In this document: positions 17,476-27,076 of the stretch, piece by piece
How positions within the stretch are numbered: the stretch's first letter is position 1
Layout of the letters: each line of letters begins with the position of its first letter
Made by a program: the position numbers and the translations under genes
The notes under the pieces: model-generated
Seen by the model: only the letters and a program-made list of their open reading frames with translations
What the model was told of the DNA's origin: nothing
Database searches by the model: none
Origin: an uncultured Prevotellaceae bacterium
GTDB lineage: Bacteria; Bacteroidota; Bacteroidia; Bacteroidales; Muribaculaceae
Reading direction: 5' to 3'
Assembly: GCA_900322135.1 (NCBI GenBank)
Contig: ONYP01000021.1
Coordinates: forward strand, 1-35,654
Length of the DNA: 35,654 nucleotides

Positions 17476-19113
17476 TTAGTCTTGGTTATCCTTGGGTTCC
17501 TGGTTGGTGGGCTCGTCCAGGTCGCGGCGTTTCCAACTCTTGCGGCGGCCGTGGATGATGGGCACCTCCTTATCGGCACTCAGGGTGGGCTTGCGGTCGC
17601 GCAGGATGCGTTTGGCAAAGGTGGAGGTGTGGCGGAACTCCTGGTCGAAGTCATCGTCATAGCGGCCCTTGCGGTCGCGGTTGTCCACATCAGCCATCAT
17701 GCGGCGGTCGCGTGCAACGGCGGCACGGCGCTGGCGCTCCTCATCGCTGATGGGGCGCTCCTCGCGACGGTCATCGTCAAAGCGGCGACGGGGACGATCA
17801 TCATCATGTCGTCGGGGACGGTCATCATCATGTCGTCGAGGACGCTCATCGCGGTGACGGGGGCGCTGCTCGTCACGGGTCCCTGCGTCACGGCGTGAAT
17901 GGTAATTACCCTTGCTGCGCTCACTGGCGCGGAATTCCTCGTTGCGGATGTGCTCGCCACGCTCACGCATCTGGTCATATTTGCCGTCAAAGATGACATA
18001 TTGCAGCAGCTCGCAGTCCAGACCGCCGTTGTTCAGGGCATACTTCACCGAGGGCTTCAGCCCGATTTTGAAGTATTGTTCCTTATCGTAGCAGATGAGC
18101 CAAGCGTTATAGCCCTGGAAGGTGTGCTTGAGCTTGAATCCCAGGTTGCGGTAGAACTCGTCGATGTCCTCGACATTCAGGCGTTCGCCGTAGGGTGGGT
18201 TGGTGATGAGTGTGCCACCCTCGGGCACCAGCTCTATGTCGTTGAAGTCGCGGCGTTCCAGCTCGATGTATTTGTTGAGGCCGGCACTCTTGATGTTGGC
18301 ACGGGCGATGGCGATGGCTTTGCCCTCGATGTCGCTACCGTAAATCTTGTGGGTGAATTCGCGCTCGGCGCTGTCGTCGTTGTAGATTTTATCAAACAAC
18401 TCGGCGTCATAGTCGGGCCACTGCTGGAAAGCGTAGTTGTCGCGGTAGACACCGGGAGCGATATTGGCACCGATGAGTGCAGCCTCGATCAGGAATGTGC
18501 CCGAGCCGCACATGGGGTCAATCAGGTCGGTGTCACCTTTCCAGCCGCTCAGCAGGATGATGCCCGCAGCGAGCACCTCGTTGATGGGCGCGTCGGTCTG
18601 TGCCGTGCGCCAGCCGCGCTTGAACAACGGGTCACCGCTGCTGTCAAGCGACAGTGTGACCTCCTTGCCCGAGATATGGACATCAAAACGGATTTCAGGG
18701 TTGGTGAGACGGATGCTGGGGCGCTTGCCGTGTTTCTCGTTGAAGAAGTCGGCAATGGCATCCTTGACACGATAGGTGACAAAACGCGAATTGGTGAAGT
18801 CTTCGCTATAGACGGTGGCATCGATGGCAAATGTGGTGTTGACGGTCATCAGCTGCTCCCAGTCAAATGTTTTCAATTGCTCATACAGGTCATCGGCACT
18901 CGTGGAGCGCAGGGTAAGGAATGGCTTGAGCACACGCACGGCTGTGCGGCAGGCGAAATTGGCTCTATAGAGCATTTCCTTGTCTCCCTTGAAGTAAACC
19001 ACGCGGTTTCCTTCGGTTACATCTTCGGCACCCAGTGTGCGCAACTCATCGGCGAGGACACCTTCCAGTCCTAGGAAGGTCTTGGCCACCATGTCAAATC
19101 TGTCAGTCATCAT
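17476..19113 (-). CDS. rlmL: THUMP-domain 23S rRNA guanine-N2 methyltransferase (RlmL-like) with Arg/Asp-rich tail
   Basis: A 545-residue SAM-dependent RNA methyltransferase. The N-terminal ferredoxin-like/THUMP part (about 1-160: MVAKTFLGLEGVLADELRTLG) binds RNA. The methyltransferase part has the SAM loop DPMCGSGTFLIEAAL (about 205-220) and catalytic NPPYGERL, typical of guanine-N2 methylation (G2445 in E. coli RlmL). It lacks the second methyltransferase module of the E. coli RlmKL fusion, as usual in Bacteroidetes. Beyond about residue 390 there is a disordered tail of about 150 residues rich in Arg, Asp and His, with repeats of the form RPRRHDDD. DNA encoding two of them is a 24-bp tandem repeat (17792-17839). 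The tail probably adds RNA or ribosome affinity; that is inference. Confidence 0.9.
   Translation of the reverse strand: MMTDRFDMVAKTFLGLEGVLADELRTLGAEDVTEGNRVVYFKGDKEMLYRANFACRTAVRVLKPFLTLRSTSADDLYEQLKTFDWEQLMTVNTTFAIDATVYSEDFTNSRFVTYRVKDAIADFFNEKHGKRPSIRLTNPEIRFDVHISGKEVTLSLDSSGDPLFKRGWRTAQTDAPINEVLAAGIILLSGWKGDTDLIDPMCGSGTFLIEAALIGANIAPGVYRDNYAFQQWPDYDAELFDKIYNDDSAEREFTHKIYGSDIEGKAIAIARANIKSAGLNKYIELERRDFNDIELVPEGGTLITNPPYGERLNVEDIDEFYRNLGFKLKHTFQGYNAWLICYDKEQYFKIGLKPSVKYALNNGGLDCELLQYVIFDGKYDQMRERGEHIRNEEFRASERSKGNYHSRRDAGTRDEQRPRHRDERPRRHDDDRPRRHDDDRPRRRFDDDRREERPISDEERQRRAAVARDRRMMADVDNRDRKGRYDDDFDQEFRHTSTFAKRILRDRKPTLSADKEVPIIHGRRKSWKRRDLDEPTNQEPKDNQD
17792..17850. repeat. 24-bp tandem repeat inside the methyltransferase tail
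   Basis: Two full units (17792-17815 and 17816-17839) differ at only two positions, and a partial third unit follows. Each encodes eight residues (RPRRHDDD on the minus strand). As the unit is a multiple of three, copy-number change would lengthen or shorten the tail without breaking the frame. Confidence 0.85.
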
Positions 19114-19137
19114 GTTCTATAAATCTTATCGATGGCG

Positions 19138-19145
19138 CAAAGTTA
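19138..19145 (-). promoter_or_regulatory. -7 box of the rlmL-like gene
   Basis: The minus strand reads TAACTTTG, matching TAnnTTTG, 25 bp before the start codon. It is back-to-back with the plus-strand promoter at 19180. Confidence 0.55.
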
Positions 19146-19179
19146 CGCTAAAAACTCGACATATAACGAAATAATTTGT

Positions 19180-19187
19180 TATCTTTG
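19180..19187 (+). promoter_or_regulatory. -7 box of the SlyD-like gene
   Basis: TATCTTTG, an exact -7 box, 39 bp before ATG 19226. The -33 element is not recognisable. Confidence 0.6.
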
Positions 19188-19225
19188 CCGAAAATATTAA
19201 TCGACTAAATTTTTTAATTCAATCA

Positions 19226-19804
19226 ATGGAGAAAATTCAAGCCGGCAAATATGTCGAACTCGTGTATGAAATTTTTGTGGTCAACGATGAGGGCCAGGTA
19301 AGTGTTTTCAAGTTCAATAAGGAGCATCCCGATGCCTTTGTGTTCGGTATGGATCTCTCGCTCATCGAGGGCTTCCAGAACCACATCATGGGCCTGGAGC
19401 AAGGCGAGAAATTCGACTTCACCCTCAAGCCCGAGGAGGCCTTTGGCGTGAAAAACCCTGAACTGGTCTATGAACTCGAGAAAGAGATTTTCCACATCGA
19501 CGGCAAGTTTGACGAGGAGCATGTGCGCCCGGGTGCCCGCATCCCCATGATGACCCAGGAGGGTATGCGCATCGAGGGTCAGGTCATCAAGGTGACCGAC
19601 GAAAAGGTCTTCATGGACTTCAACCACCAGTTGGCGGGTGAAACCGTCCGCTACAGCGGATATGTGCAACTCGTGCGTGACGCCACCCCCGACGAGCTCA
19701 ATCCCAAGCACCATGGTTGCGGCTGCGGCTGTGAAGAGTGTGGCGGCGGTGACTGTGGCCACGAACACGGCGACGGCTGTGACTGCGGTTGTGGCGGCTG
19801 CTGA
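19226..19804 (+). CDS. slyD: FKBP-type peptidyl-prolyl isomerase, SlyD-like
   Basis: A 192-residue protein. The FKBP domain (about 5-70 and 125-150) is interrupted by the insert-in-flap chaperone domain (about 72-122), as in SlyD. Typical stretches are VYEIFVVNDEGQV, GMDLSLIEGFQNHIMGLEQGEKF and LKPEEAFG, with DFNHQLAGETVRYSGYV after the insert. The C-terminus is a Cys/His-rich metal-binding tail with alternating CGCGCEEC, CGHEHGDGC and CGCGGC, comparable to the nickel-binding tail of E. coli SlyD. Roles in proline isomerisation, chaperoning and nickel or zinc storage are known for the family. The metal handled here is not determined by sequence. Monocistronic, cytoplasmic (no signal peptide). 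Confidence 0.93.
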   Translation: MEKIQAGKYVELVYEIFVVNDEGQVSVFKFNKEHPDAFVFGMDLSLIEGFQNHIMGLEQGEKFDFTLKPEEAFGVKNPELVYELEKEIFHIDGKFDEEHVRPGARIPMMTQEGMRIEGQVIKVTDEKVFMDFNHQLAGETVRYSGYVQLVRDATPDELNPKHHGCGCGCEECGGGDCGHEHGDGCDCGCGGC

Positions 19805-19965
19805 TTCAACGGGCTGCCCGTCGGCCAGTTTTACTGATGTAAGTATCCGCAAAATCCGCTGGCAACCAATAGTTCCATCGACCGCGAAACTGCTAAAAAT
19901 AATTAATAAGGCAGCAATTAAGGAAATTTTTCTTTAATTAATGGTCTCCGTTATGATTTATTGTG

Positions 19966-19973
19966 TAATTTTG
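19966..19973 (+). promoter_or_regulatory. -7 box of the pckA promoter
   Basis: TAATTTTG matches TAnnTTTG and lies 54 bp before the pckA start. No clear -33 TTTG is seen at the right distance. Confidence 0.6.
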
Positions 19974-20027
19974 CGGCGCAAAACTCAAATAGGAAATTTC
20001 TAAAACATTTATAATTAAAGTTTTATT

Positions 20028-21644
20028 ATGGCTAAATTTGATAAGGCTATCTTAGCAGAGAAGTACGGTATCACTGGTGTTACCGAGGTACTTTACAACC
20101 CCAGTTATGAGGTGATGTTCAACGAGGAGATGAAACCCGGACTCGAGGGCTATGACAAGGGTCAGGAGACCGAACTGGGTGCCATCAATGTGATGACCGG
20201 CGTTTACACCGGCCGTTCGCCTAAGGACAAATTCATTGTTGACGATGCCAACAGCCACGACAAGGTGTGGTGGACCACCCCCGGCTATCCCAATGACAAC
20301 AAGCCCGTGACCGAGGCCACCTGGGCTGCCCTCAAGGATCTCGCTGTGAAGCAGTTGAGCGGCAAGCGCCTGTTTGTCGTTGACGGTTTCTGCGGTGCCA
20401 ACAAGGACACCCGCATGAAGGTGCGTTTCATCATGGAGGTAGCATGGCAGGCCCACTTCGTGACCAACATGTTCATCCGTCCCCAGAACGAGGAAGAGTT
20501 TGACCAGGAGCCCGACTTCACCGTATATTGCGCCAGCAAGGCCAAGGTGGACAACTACAAGGAGCTGGGTCTGAACAGCGACACTGCCGTTGTCTTCAAT
20601 GTGACCAGCAACGAGCAGGTTATCCTCAACACCTGGTACGGTGGTGAGATGAAGAAGGGTATGTTCTCGATGATGAACTACTTCCTGCCGTTGAAGGGCA
20701 TTGCTGCCATGCATTGCTCGGCCAACTGCGACATGAACGGCGAGAACACCGCCATTTTCTTCGGTCTGTCGGGTACCGGCAAGACCACCCTGAGCACCGA
20801 CCCCAAGCGCAAACTCATCGGCGACGACGAGCACGGCTGGGACGACAACGGTATCTTCAACTTCGAGGGTGGCTGCTATGCCAAGGTCATCAACCTGGAC
20901 AAGGACGCTGAGCCTGACATCTACAACGCCATCCACCGCGACGCGCTGCTCGAGAATGTCACCGTTGACGCCGAGGGCAAGATCGACTTCGCCGACAAGA
21001 GCGTGACCGAGAACACCCGCGTGAGCTATCCCATCTACCACATCAAGAACATCGTGCGCCCCATCAGCCACGCTCCCGCTGCCAAGCAGGTGATCTTCTT
21101 GAGTGCTGATGCATTTGGCGTGCTGCCTCCCGTATCGATTCTCAACTCGGAGCAGACCAAGTACTACTTCCTGAGCGGCTTCACCGCCAAGCTCGCTGGT
21201 ACCGAGCGCGGCATCACCGAGCCTACCCCCACCTTCAGCGCTTGCTTCGGCCAGGCATTCCTGGAGTTGCACCCGACGAAGTATGCCGAGGAACTCGTGA
21301 AGCGTATGGAAATGAGCGGCGCCAAGGCTTACTTGGTGAACACCGGTTGGAACGGTACCGGCAAGCGTATCTCGATTCGCGACACCCGCGGTATCATCGA
21401 CGCTATCCTCAACCACAGTATCGACAAGGCTCCCACCAAGACGATTCCTTACTTCAACCTGGTAGTGCCCACCGAACTCGAGGGCGTTGACACCGGTATC
21501 CTAGATCCCCGCGACACCTATGCCGATGCCGCACAGTGGGAAGAGAAGGCCAAGGATCTGGCAAGCCGCTTCATCAAGAACTTCGTGAAGTATGAGGACA
21601 ACGAGGCTGGCAAGGCTCTGGTAGCCGCCGGTCCCCAGCTCTAA
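20028..21644 (+). CDS. pckA: phosphoenolpyruvate carboxykinase (ATP)
   Basis: A 538-residue ATP-dependent PEP carboxykinase (family length about 530-540). Kinase-1a P-loop [16 protein letters not shown] lies near residue 246, followed by the metal site [12 protein letters not shown] and [11 protein letters not shown]-terminal [15 protein letters not shown] and C-terminal [17 protein letters not shown] are also characteristic. The enzyme interconverts oxaloacetate and PEP. In Bacteroidales it is chiefly used to fix CO2 on PEP on the way to succinate and to gain ATP. Single gene with its own promoter and terminator. The codon use is strongly biased to a few GC-rich codons, consistent with high expression. 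Confidence 0.98.
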   Translation: MAKFDKAILAEKYGITGVTEVLYNPSYEVMFNEEMKPGLEGYDKGQETELGAINVMTGVYTGRSPKDKFIVDDANSHDKVWWTTPGYPNDNKPVTEATWAALKDLAVKQLSGKRLFVVDGFCGANKDTRMKVRFIMEVAWQAHFVTNMFIRPQNEEEFDQEPDFTVYCASKAKVDNYKELGLNSDTAVVFNVTSNEQVILNTWYGGEMKKGMFSMMNYFLPLKGIAAMHCSANCDMNGENTAIFFGLSGTGKTTLSTDPKRKLIGDDEHGWDDNGIFNFEGGCYAKVINLDKDAEPDIYNAIHRDALLENVTVDAEGKIDFADKSVTENTRVSYPIYHIKNIVRPISHAPAAKQVIFLSADAFGVLPPVSILNSEQTKYYFLSGFTAKLAGTERGITEPTPTFSACFGQAFLELHPTKYAEELVKRMEMSGAKAYLVNTGWNGTGKRISIRDTRGIIDAILNHSIDKAPTKTIPYFNLVVPTELEGVDTGILDPRDTYADAAQWEEKAKDLASRFIKNFVKYEDNEAGKALVAAGPQL

Positions 21645-21676
21645 GGCAGGTCTTAGAACCCATCAGCTAAAGATTT

Positions 21677-21716
21677 CGAGGGCATTCCCCGCATGGGGAT
21701 TGCCCTCGGTTTGTTG
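21677..21716 (+). terminator. rho-independent terminator of pckA
   Basis: CGAGGGCA (21677-21684) pairs with TGCCCTCG (21701-21708). An inner TCCCC/GGGGA stem and a 4-nt loop follow, then GTTTGTTGT. It lies 32 bp after the stop codon. Confidence 0.85.
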
Positions 21717-21937
21717 TGCATTCATCCTCGGTTTTTCATGCCGTAACTGTTCCGCCATTGTGCATATGGTACTGTCAGGGGTGGCGCTGTGCGGGTCTTC
21801 CCGCCGGCTTGCCCTAAACTGCTTCTCCACAGTAAATCTTGCCTGGCGCTGTTTCGGGCAGGCGGTTCAGCACCATGGCTTGAAATGCAAAAAAATAGTT
21901 AAAACCCATTGTACCAGCCAAAAAATGTGTACATTTG
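21717..21937 (+). promoter_or_regulatory. intergenic region with the promoter of the first BspA-like gene
   Basis: No gene is supported here; the ORF that could be drawn through it has no family features. The promoter TTG (21909-21911), 18 bp, TACATTTG (21930-21937) precedes the start at 21982 by 44 bp. A small inverted repeat GCCTG/CAGGC lies at about 21841-21863. Confidence 0.6.
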
Positions 21938-21981
21938 CAGGTTAAAACTAGAAATATCACCAACAACAAGACATAAGCAAG

Positions 21982-24093
21982 ATGCGTAAACTGTTTTTCC
22001 TGCTGCTCATTGCAGCTACAGCGCTGTCAAGCAAAGCGCTGACCGTCAATAACACTGCAGGCGGTCTGGCGACAGCCATTGATGGCAACACTGCGATAAC
22101 ATCGCTGGTGCTCAGGGGTACGATGGACGCTCGTGACTTCCTGTTTATCACTGATAATCTGGATGAACTCAAGACATTGGATTTGAGTCAGGCCACGATT
22201 CTTCCCTATAACGAGGGCCGGGCCCTCTATGGCACCGTGACTAACTATCAAGGCAATACGATTCCGCGCACGGCATTCTTTGGCAAGAAGTTGACATCAG
22301 TGACATTGCCTGCCAATCTGGAGACGGTCGGTTTTGCCGCTTTTGCCGGATGCTACCAGCTGCACAGCATCACATTTCCTGCAACAGTGAGCATGATTGA
22401 TGACTACGCTTTTGCCGGCTCGGGCCTGACCAGCGTAGAACTGCCCCAGACGGTGCTCTATATGGGTAAGGGCGTGTTTGCGCGTTGCGAGTCATTGCAG
22501 CAGGCATCAGTTAACTCGTTTACCTTGGGCGATTTTGCGTTTCTGGGTGACGAGAACTTGACCAATGTCGTGATTGGGTCGAGTGTGAACTTTATCCTGC
22601 GTGGCGCGTTTAACGGCTGCAAGGCCTTGACGACGGTTGATTTGTCTGCTGCCACCCGATTGGTGCGCATCGATGAGGAGGCCTTTATCAACTCGGGCCT
22701 GCAGAATCTTGACATCTCGACTCTGGGCATCGGCACTATCGGCGACTGGGCATTCGCCCAGACCCGTTTATCTGCTTTTAACCTGTCCGATGGCATGACC
22801 GTGCTGGGCGAGGGTGCGCTTGCCCACAATCCCCTGCTGGAGTCGGTCGTTCTTCCGGGACTGGATATCGACGAGAATCCCTCGGGTAATGGTGTTAATG
22901 ACCAGGGCCACCCCAAGAAGGCTGCTGCGCCGCGTCACACGCTGGAACGCATCAAGGACTATACCTTCGCTGGCGACAGCCTGCTCAATGCCGGCAACCT
23001 GCTGAAGGAGGATGTGGCTTACATCGGCAACTATGCCTTCTATAATGTGAGCGCAGCCATCGACACGATGCGCTTGCCCTCGTCATTGCTCTATTTGGGC
23101 GACTATGCTATGGCCGGAATGACGGGTATGCAGACCCTCAAGACCGCAGCTGCCGAGGTGCCTGAGCTGGGCGAGAATGTCTGGGCCGGCGTGAACCAGC
23201 AGTCGGTGCCCCTGCTCACCCCGAGTAGCGAGAGTGCCGACCTTTACAAGGCAGCCGACCAGTGGATGTACTTCTTCTTCCCGGTGGAGGATGACTTCAT
23301 CCCCGGTGATGTGAACGCTGACGGGTCGGTTGATATCAATGATGTGACTGCCCTCATCGGCTATGTTTTGAGTGGCAACGGTAACGGCCTCGATTTGCGG
23401 GCAGCTGATATGAATGGTGACGGGGAAATCGACATCAACGATGTGACCAGACTGATCAACATCGTGCTCACCGGTAATAGCGCTAAGTCATTGCACCGTA
23501 TCCGTGCTGAGTTCAGTATGCGTTTCGCTGCTACTGCCGACCATTTGGACATGCAGTCCATTCCCTTGCGTCCTGGTGAGACGCGCGTCGTGGATGTAGC
23601 GCTGATCAATGATGAGCATGCCTACACTGCCATGCAGCTGCAGGTGGTAATGCCTGAGGGTGTGAAGCTCCTGAGTGTCGGCGGTGCCGACCGTGGTGCA
23701 GGCCACACTTATTACATGCTCGCCAACGAGACCGAGCCCAACACCTATGATGTGATGGGTGTTTCGGCTTCACTGACACAGTTCGCTGGCAACGAGGGCA
23801 ATGTGATGCGTCTCACAATTGCTGCCGACGATGACTACAATGCTCAGAATGCCACCCTCAAACTGATGAATGTGTTGCTGGCAACTGACAAGAACGCTTA
23901 TCTCTCTAGCGATGTGATGGCACACATGGTCGACGGCTCGGGCGTTGAGCAAGTGATTGCCGGCAAGCAGGTGGTTGCCGTGCGTTATGTCAATGTAGCC
24001 GGTCAGGAGAGCGAGACCCCGTTCAGCGGTGTCAACATCGTGGTGACCACCTATGATGACGGCACCATGACGACGACCAAGGTGGTGAAGTGA
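21982..24093 (+). CDS. BspA-type LRR surface protein with dockerin pair, cohesin-like domain and T9SS tail
   Basis: A 703-residue secreted protein with a signal peptide (MRKLFFLLLIAATALSSKAL). Residues about 40-420 are LRR_5/BspA repeats (units like LTSVTLPANLETVGFAAFAGC). Residues about 434-495 hold two dockerin-type calcium loops (GDVNADGSVDINDVTALI and ADMNGDGEIDINDVTRLI) in the standard D-x-N-x-D-G spacing. Residues about 515-640 form a cohesin-like beta-sandwich (RPGETRVVDVALIND). The end (YVNVAGQESETPFSGVNIVV ... TKVVK) resembles a type IX secretion sorting domain. The protein is therefore probably surface-attached or released. BspA proteins bind host or bacterial surfaces. The next gene is a paralogue. 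Having dockerin and cohesin-like parts on one chain is notable. Confidence 0.9.
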   Translation: MRKLFFLLLIAATALSSKALTVNNTAGGLATAIDGNTAITSLVLRGTMDARDFLFITDNLDELKTLDLSQATILPYNEGRALYGTVTNYQGNTIPRTAFFGKKLTSVTLPANLETVGFAAFAGCYQLHSITFPATVSMIDDYAFAGSGLTSVELPQTVLYMGKGVFARCESLQQASVNSFTLGDFAFLGDENLTNVVIGSSVNFILRGAFNGCKALTTVDLSAATRLVRIDEEAFINSGLQNLDISTLGIGTIGDWAFAQTRLSAFNLSDGMTVLGEGALAHNPLLESVVLPGLDIDENPSGNGVNDQGHPKKAAAPRHTLERIKDYTFAGDSLLNAGNLLKEDVAYIGNYAFYNVSAAIDTMRLPSSLLYLGDYAMAGMTGMQTLKTAAAEVPELGENVWAGVNQQSVPLLTPSSESADLYKAADQWMYFFFPVEDDFIPGDVNADGSVDINDVTALIGYVLSGNGNGLDLRAADMNGDGEIDINDVTRLINIVLTGNSAKSLHRIRAEFSMRFAATADHLDMQSIPLRPGETRVVDVALINDEHAYTAMQLQVVMPEGVKLLSVGGADRGAGHTYYMLANETEPNTYDVMGVSASLTQFAGNEGNVMRLTIAADDDYNAQNATLKLMNVLLATDKNAYLSSDVMAHMVDGSGVEQVIAGKQVVAVRYVNVAGQESETPFSGVNIVVTTYDDGTMTTTKVVK

Positions 24094-24115
24094 CACCTCC
24101 TGTAAAGAGAAATCC

Positions 24116-24155
24116 AATAACGCCGTTGCCAGTGGGGCAGCGGCGTTATTGTTTC
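24116..24155 (+). terminator. rho-independent terminator after the first BspA-like gene
   Basis: AATAACGCCG (24116-24125) pairs perfectly with CGGCGTTATT (24141-24150), with extra TGCC/GGCA pairing inside, then GTTTCG. The downstream T-run is short. Confidence 0.75.
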
Positions 24156-24226
24156 GTCAGGGCCTTGTGCACGGTTGGTAAGGGGCAATTTTTGTTAAAT
24201 CCGTGCGTTATTTCTTGAAAATACAC

Positions 24227-24234
24227 TATATTTG
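24227..24234 (+). promoter_or_regulatory. -7 box of the second BspA-like gene
   Basis: TATATTTG, an exact -7 box 33 bp before ATG 24268; the -33 element is weak. The two paralogues therefore seem to be transcribed separately. Confidence 0.55.
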
Positions 24235-24267
24235 CACATTTAACACCTATCTGTAGAGGTTAGAACA

Positions 24268-26250
24268 ATGAAAAATATAATCATATTGGTTACTTTAGCT
24301 TCTTGGGCGCTATGCTCTCAAGCTATTGATGTGGAGAATCTTGCCGGCAGCTTGGCTGAGAAAGTCAATGACCAGTCGGTAGAATCGTTGACTGTGACTG
24401 GTACCATGAATGCCGAGGATTTCTATTTCATCAGCAGCAACTTGCACGAGTTGGTCACCCTGGACATCCAGGATGTGACGATTGAACCGTGCAGGACTGC
24501 CCAGTTTCATTACTGGCGAAACGACTTCCCTGCCAATGAAATTCCCACGGGCGCACTTGCCGACATGAAGTTGGCCAATGTGGCCCTGCCAGCCACCGCC
24601 AGTGTTATTCAGGAAGCCGCCTTCGCGGGTTGCGCAAGACTGGAGACGATACTCTTGCCCGCTGCGCTCGACAGCATCGGCAATTATGCCTTTGCGGGCT
24701 GTTCTGCACTGCAGGCGGTTACTTTGCCAGCCAGCGTGCGGGCCGTGGGCGATGGCGCTTTCATGCGGTGCTCGTCGCTTGAGCGCATCACTGTTGAGCC
24801 TTCAGGACGCTTGAGCACCATGGGTGAGGCTGCTCTCATGGACTGCCCGCTGTTGACCGATGTCACCCTGGGCGAAGCATTGCTGGCCACAGGCGAACGG
24901 CTTATGGCAGGTAGCGGTGTGAGCAACCTGGACTTGACTGCCAGCAAGCGCTTGGAAACCCTGGGCGACTGGATGATGGTCAAGACCCCCGTGACCACTG
25001 CTGCATTGCCCGCAGGATTGAGAAGCGTGGGCAAGGGTGCTTTCCTCTATGCTACCGACTTGACCACGCTCACTATGGGCGAGGCTTTGAGTATATTGGG
25101 TGACTACGCCATGGCGGGTTCGGGTCTCGATGGTGACATCGAGTTCACGGGTTTGTCACAGATGGGCGATTATGCGTTATATAATGTTACCGGCTTGTCA
25201 CAGGTGACATTGCCGGAATCCACTGCATGGCTGGGAGACTCGGCCATGGCTGGCATGACCGGGCTGGAGGCTTTAACTTGCCTTGCTGCCGAGGTGCCCG
25301 AGCTGGGCGAGAATGTGTGGGCTGGTGTCGATCAGCAGTCAGTGCCCTTGACGGTGCCCTCCTCGTCGGTGGACCTCTACAAGGCCGCCGAGCAATGGAA
25401 GGAGTTCCTCTACGGTGAAGAGTGGCTGCGGGGCGATGTGAATGGTGACGGCGAGGTGAATATCGCCGACATGAATGCCCTGCTCGGCATCATCTTGGGT
25501 GGCACTGCCGATGATGCGATGATGCGCCGTGCCGATGTCAACGAGGACGGCGAGATTGGCATTGCCGATATGAATGCCGTGCTGGATATCATCTTGTCAC
25601 CGAGCAGCATGTCGTCTGCTGTTGTTGACTGTGACGACCTGTTGCTCATGGATGACTTGGCTATCATGCCGGGCGAACAGCGCACCGTGACCGTCAAGTT
25701 GGACAATGCCGAGGCCTATAGCGCTCTGCAATGTGATGTGACCTTGCCTCAGGGCTTGACGATAAGCGGCAATGGAATGACAATCGCTTCTGACGCCCAA
25801 GACCATACGGTCCAAATGCGTGCCATGGATGCCTCCACCACCCGCACGGTGGTTTACTCGATGAGCAAGAGCCAATTCGAGGGCGAGGACAATGCTGTCA
25901 TTTCCTTCACTGTGACGGCCGATGCCACGCTGGCTGCCGAGGCTCAGATCCTGTTGTCCAACATCGTGCTTACCGGCGACGACAACAAGGCTTGTCATGT
26001 GCCGGATTATAGTGCACGGGTAACCAACAGCACCGGCATTGAGGATATGACGGTTGCCGCCGACCGTGTATGGACCGAGGGCCGCGCCCTGTGCATTGAT
26101 TCCCGCGATGGTGGTGAGGCCCGTCTGGCGACTGTCAACGGAGTGACCCGCTCTGTTTCCTTAGACATGGGCGTCAACCGTTATGTGCTGGATCCAGGGT
26201 TCTATGTGGTCACGGTGAACGGCAAGAGCTACAAGATAGTGATTAAGTAA
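24268..26250 (+). CDS. BspA-type LRR surface protein with dockerin pair, cohesin-like domain and T9SS tail (paralogue)
   Basis: A 660-residue paralogue of the preceding gene with the same order: signal peptide, BspA/LRR_5 repeats (about 40-375), a dockerin pair, a cohesin-like domain (about 465-585: [28 protein letters not shown], given in full over positions 25660-25750) and a T9SS-like tail ([18 protein letters not shown]). Both carry the near-identical block [18 protein letters not shown] before the dockerin. The dockerin loops differ in flavour: [19 protein letters not shown] and [19 protein letters not shown] carry IAD-MNA where the first protein has IND-VTA, at the positions that set partner specificity in known dockerins. 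The trmB start lies 13 bp beyond the stop. Confidence 0.88.
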   Translation: MKNIIILVTLASWALCSQAIDVENLAGSLAEKVNDQSVESLTVTGTMNAEDFYFISSNLHELVTLDIQDVTIEPCRTAQFHYWRNDFPANEIPTGALADMKLANVALPATASVIQEAAFAGCARLETILLPAALDSIGNYAFAGCSALQAVTLPASVRAVGDGAFMRCSSLERITVEPSGRLSTMGEAALMDCPLLTDVTLGEALLATGERLMAGSGVSNLDLTASKRLETLGDWMMVKTPVTTAALPAGLRSVGKGAFLYATDLTTLTMGEALSILGDYAMAGSGLDGDIEFTGLSQMGDYALYNVTGLSQVTLPESTAWLGDSAMAGMTGLEALTCLAAEVPELGENVWAGVDQQSVPLTVPSSSVDLYKAAEQWKEFLYGEEWLRGDVNGDGEVNIADMNALLGIILGGTADDAMMRRADVNEDGEIGIADMNAVLDIILSPSSMSSAVVDCDDLLLMDDLAIMPGEQRTVTVKLDNAEAYSALQCDVTLPQGLTISGNGMTIASDAQDHTVQMRAMDASTTRTVVYSMSKSQFEGEDNAVISFTVTADATLAAEAQILLSNIVLTGDDNKACHVPDYSARVTNSTGIEDMTVAADRVWTEGRALCIDSRDGGEARLATVNGVTRSVSLDMGVNRYVLDPGFYVVTVNGKSYKIVIK

Positions 26251-26263
26251 ACAAGCAATAGAT

Positions 26264-27046
26264 ATGGGCAAGAACAAACTCAAGAAATTTGCCGACATGA
26301 AGCGCATGCAGTGCGTCTTCCAGTTCCCCTTTGCTGTCGTGCAGCAGGGTGGATGTCCCATGCGCGGCAAGTGGAATGAGCAGTATTTCAACAACGGCAA
26401 TCCCATCGTGCTCGAGTTGGGCTGCGGCAAGGGCGAGTATGCCGTGGGACTGGCGCAGCGCTTCCCCGGAAAGAACTACATCGGCGTGGACATTAAGGGT
26501 GCACGCATGTGGACCGGAGCCAAGATGGCGACCGAACAGGGACTGCCCAATGTGGCATTCCTGCGCACCAACATCGAGTTGATCGACCGCATGTTCGCTC
26601 CCGGCGAGGTGGCCGAGATCTGGATTACCTTCCCCGACCCGCAGATGAAGAAGGTCAACAAGCGCCTCACATCGACCCGCTTCCTGGACAACTACCGCAA
26701 CATCCTCAAGGACGGCGGGCTCGTGCACCTGAAGACCGACAGCCCCTTCCTGTACACCTACACCCACGCCCTCGTCGAGGAGAACCGTCTGCCCGTCGAG
26801 GCCGACACCGATGACCTGTATGCCAGCGGCATGGCCGACGACATCCTGGACATCAAGACGCACTATGAGATGCAGTGGCTGCAGCGCGGACTGACCATCA
26901 AGTACATCCGCTTTGCCCTGCCTCATGGCGTGGAACTCGTTGAACCCGACATCGACATCGAGCCCGACACCTACCGCAGCTACAACCGTGGTTATATCCA
27001 GATGCCGCAACTCATGCACGATGCTGAAAACGACAATAACCCTTAA
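26264..27046 (+). CDS. trmB: tRNA (guanine-N7-)-methyltransferase
   Basis: A 260-residue class I SAM methyltransferase making m7G46 in tRNA. The SAM loop is [16 protein letters not shown] (about 47-62). The family signature [16 protein letters not shown] and the substrate stretch [13 protein letters not shown] follow in order. Bacteroidetes TrmB proteins have a slightly longer N-terminus ([12 protein letters not shown] ...), as here. The gene starts 13 bp after the BspA paralogue's stop and 30 bp before mrp. Co-transcription with mrp is plausible; linkage with the surface protein is likely accidental. Confidence 0.95.
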   Translation: MGKNKLKKFADMKRMQCVFQFPFAVVQQGGCPMRGKWNEQYFNNGNPIVLELGCGKGEYAVGLAQRFPGKNYIGVDIKGARMWTGAKMATEQGLPNVAFLRTNIELIDRMFAPGEVAEIWITFPDPQMKKVNKRLTSTRFLDNYRNILKDGGLVHLKTDSPFLYTYTHALVEENRLPVEADTDDLYASGMADDILDIKTHYEMQWLQRGLTIKYIRFALPHGVELVEPDIDIEPDTYRSYNRGYIQMPQLMHDAENDNNP

Positions 27047-27076
27047 CCTGTAACTTATAACCTATTAGACTAAAAT

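Noticed and set aside
21700-21945. 81-residue ORF after pckA
   Set aside because: It begins inside the pckA terminator and runs over the promoter of the next gene.
21982-26250. CRISPR array or tandem-repeat locus
   Set aside because: The repetition is protein-level LRR and gene duplication, not regularly spaced DNA repeats.
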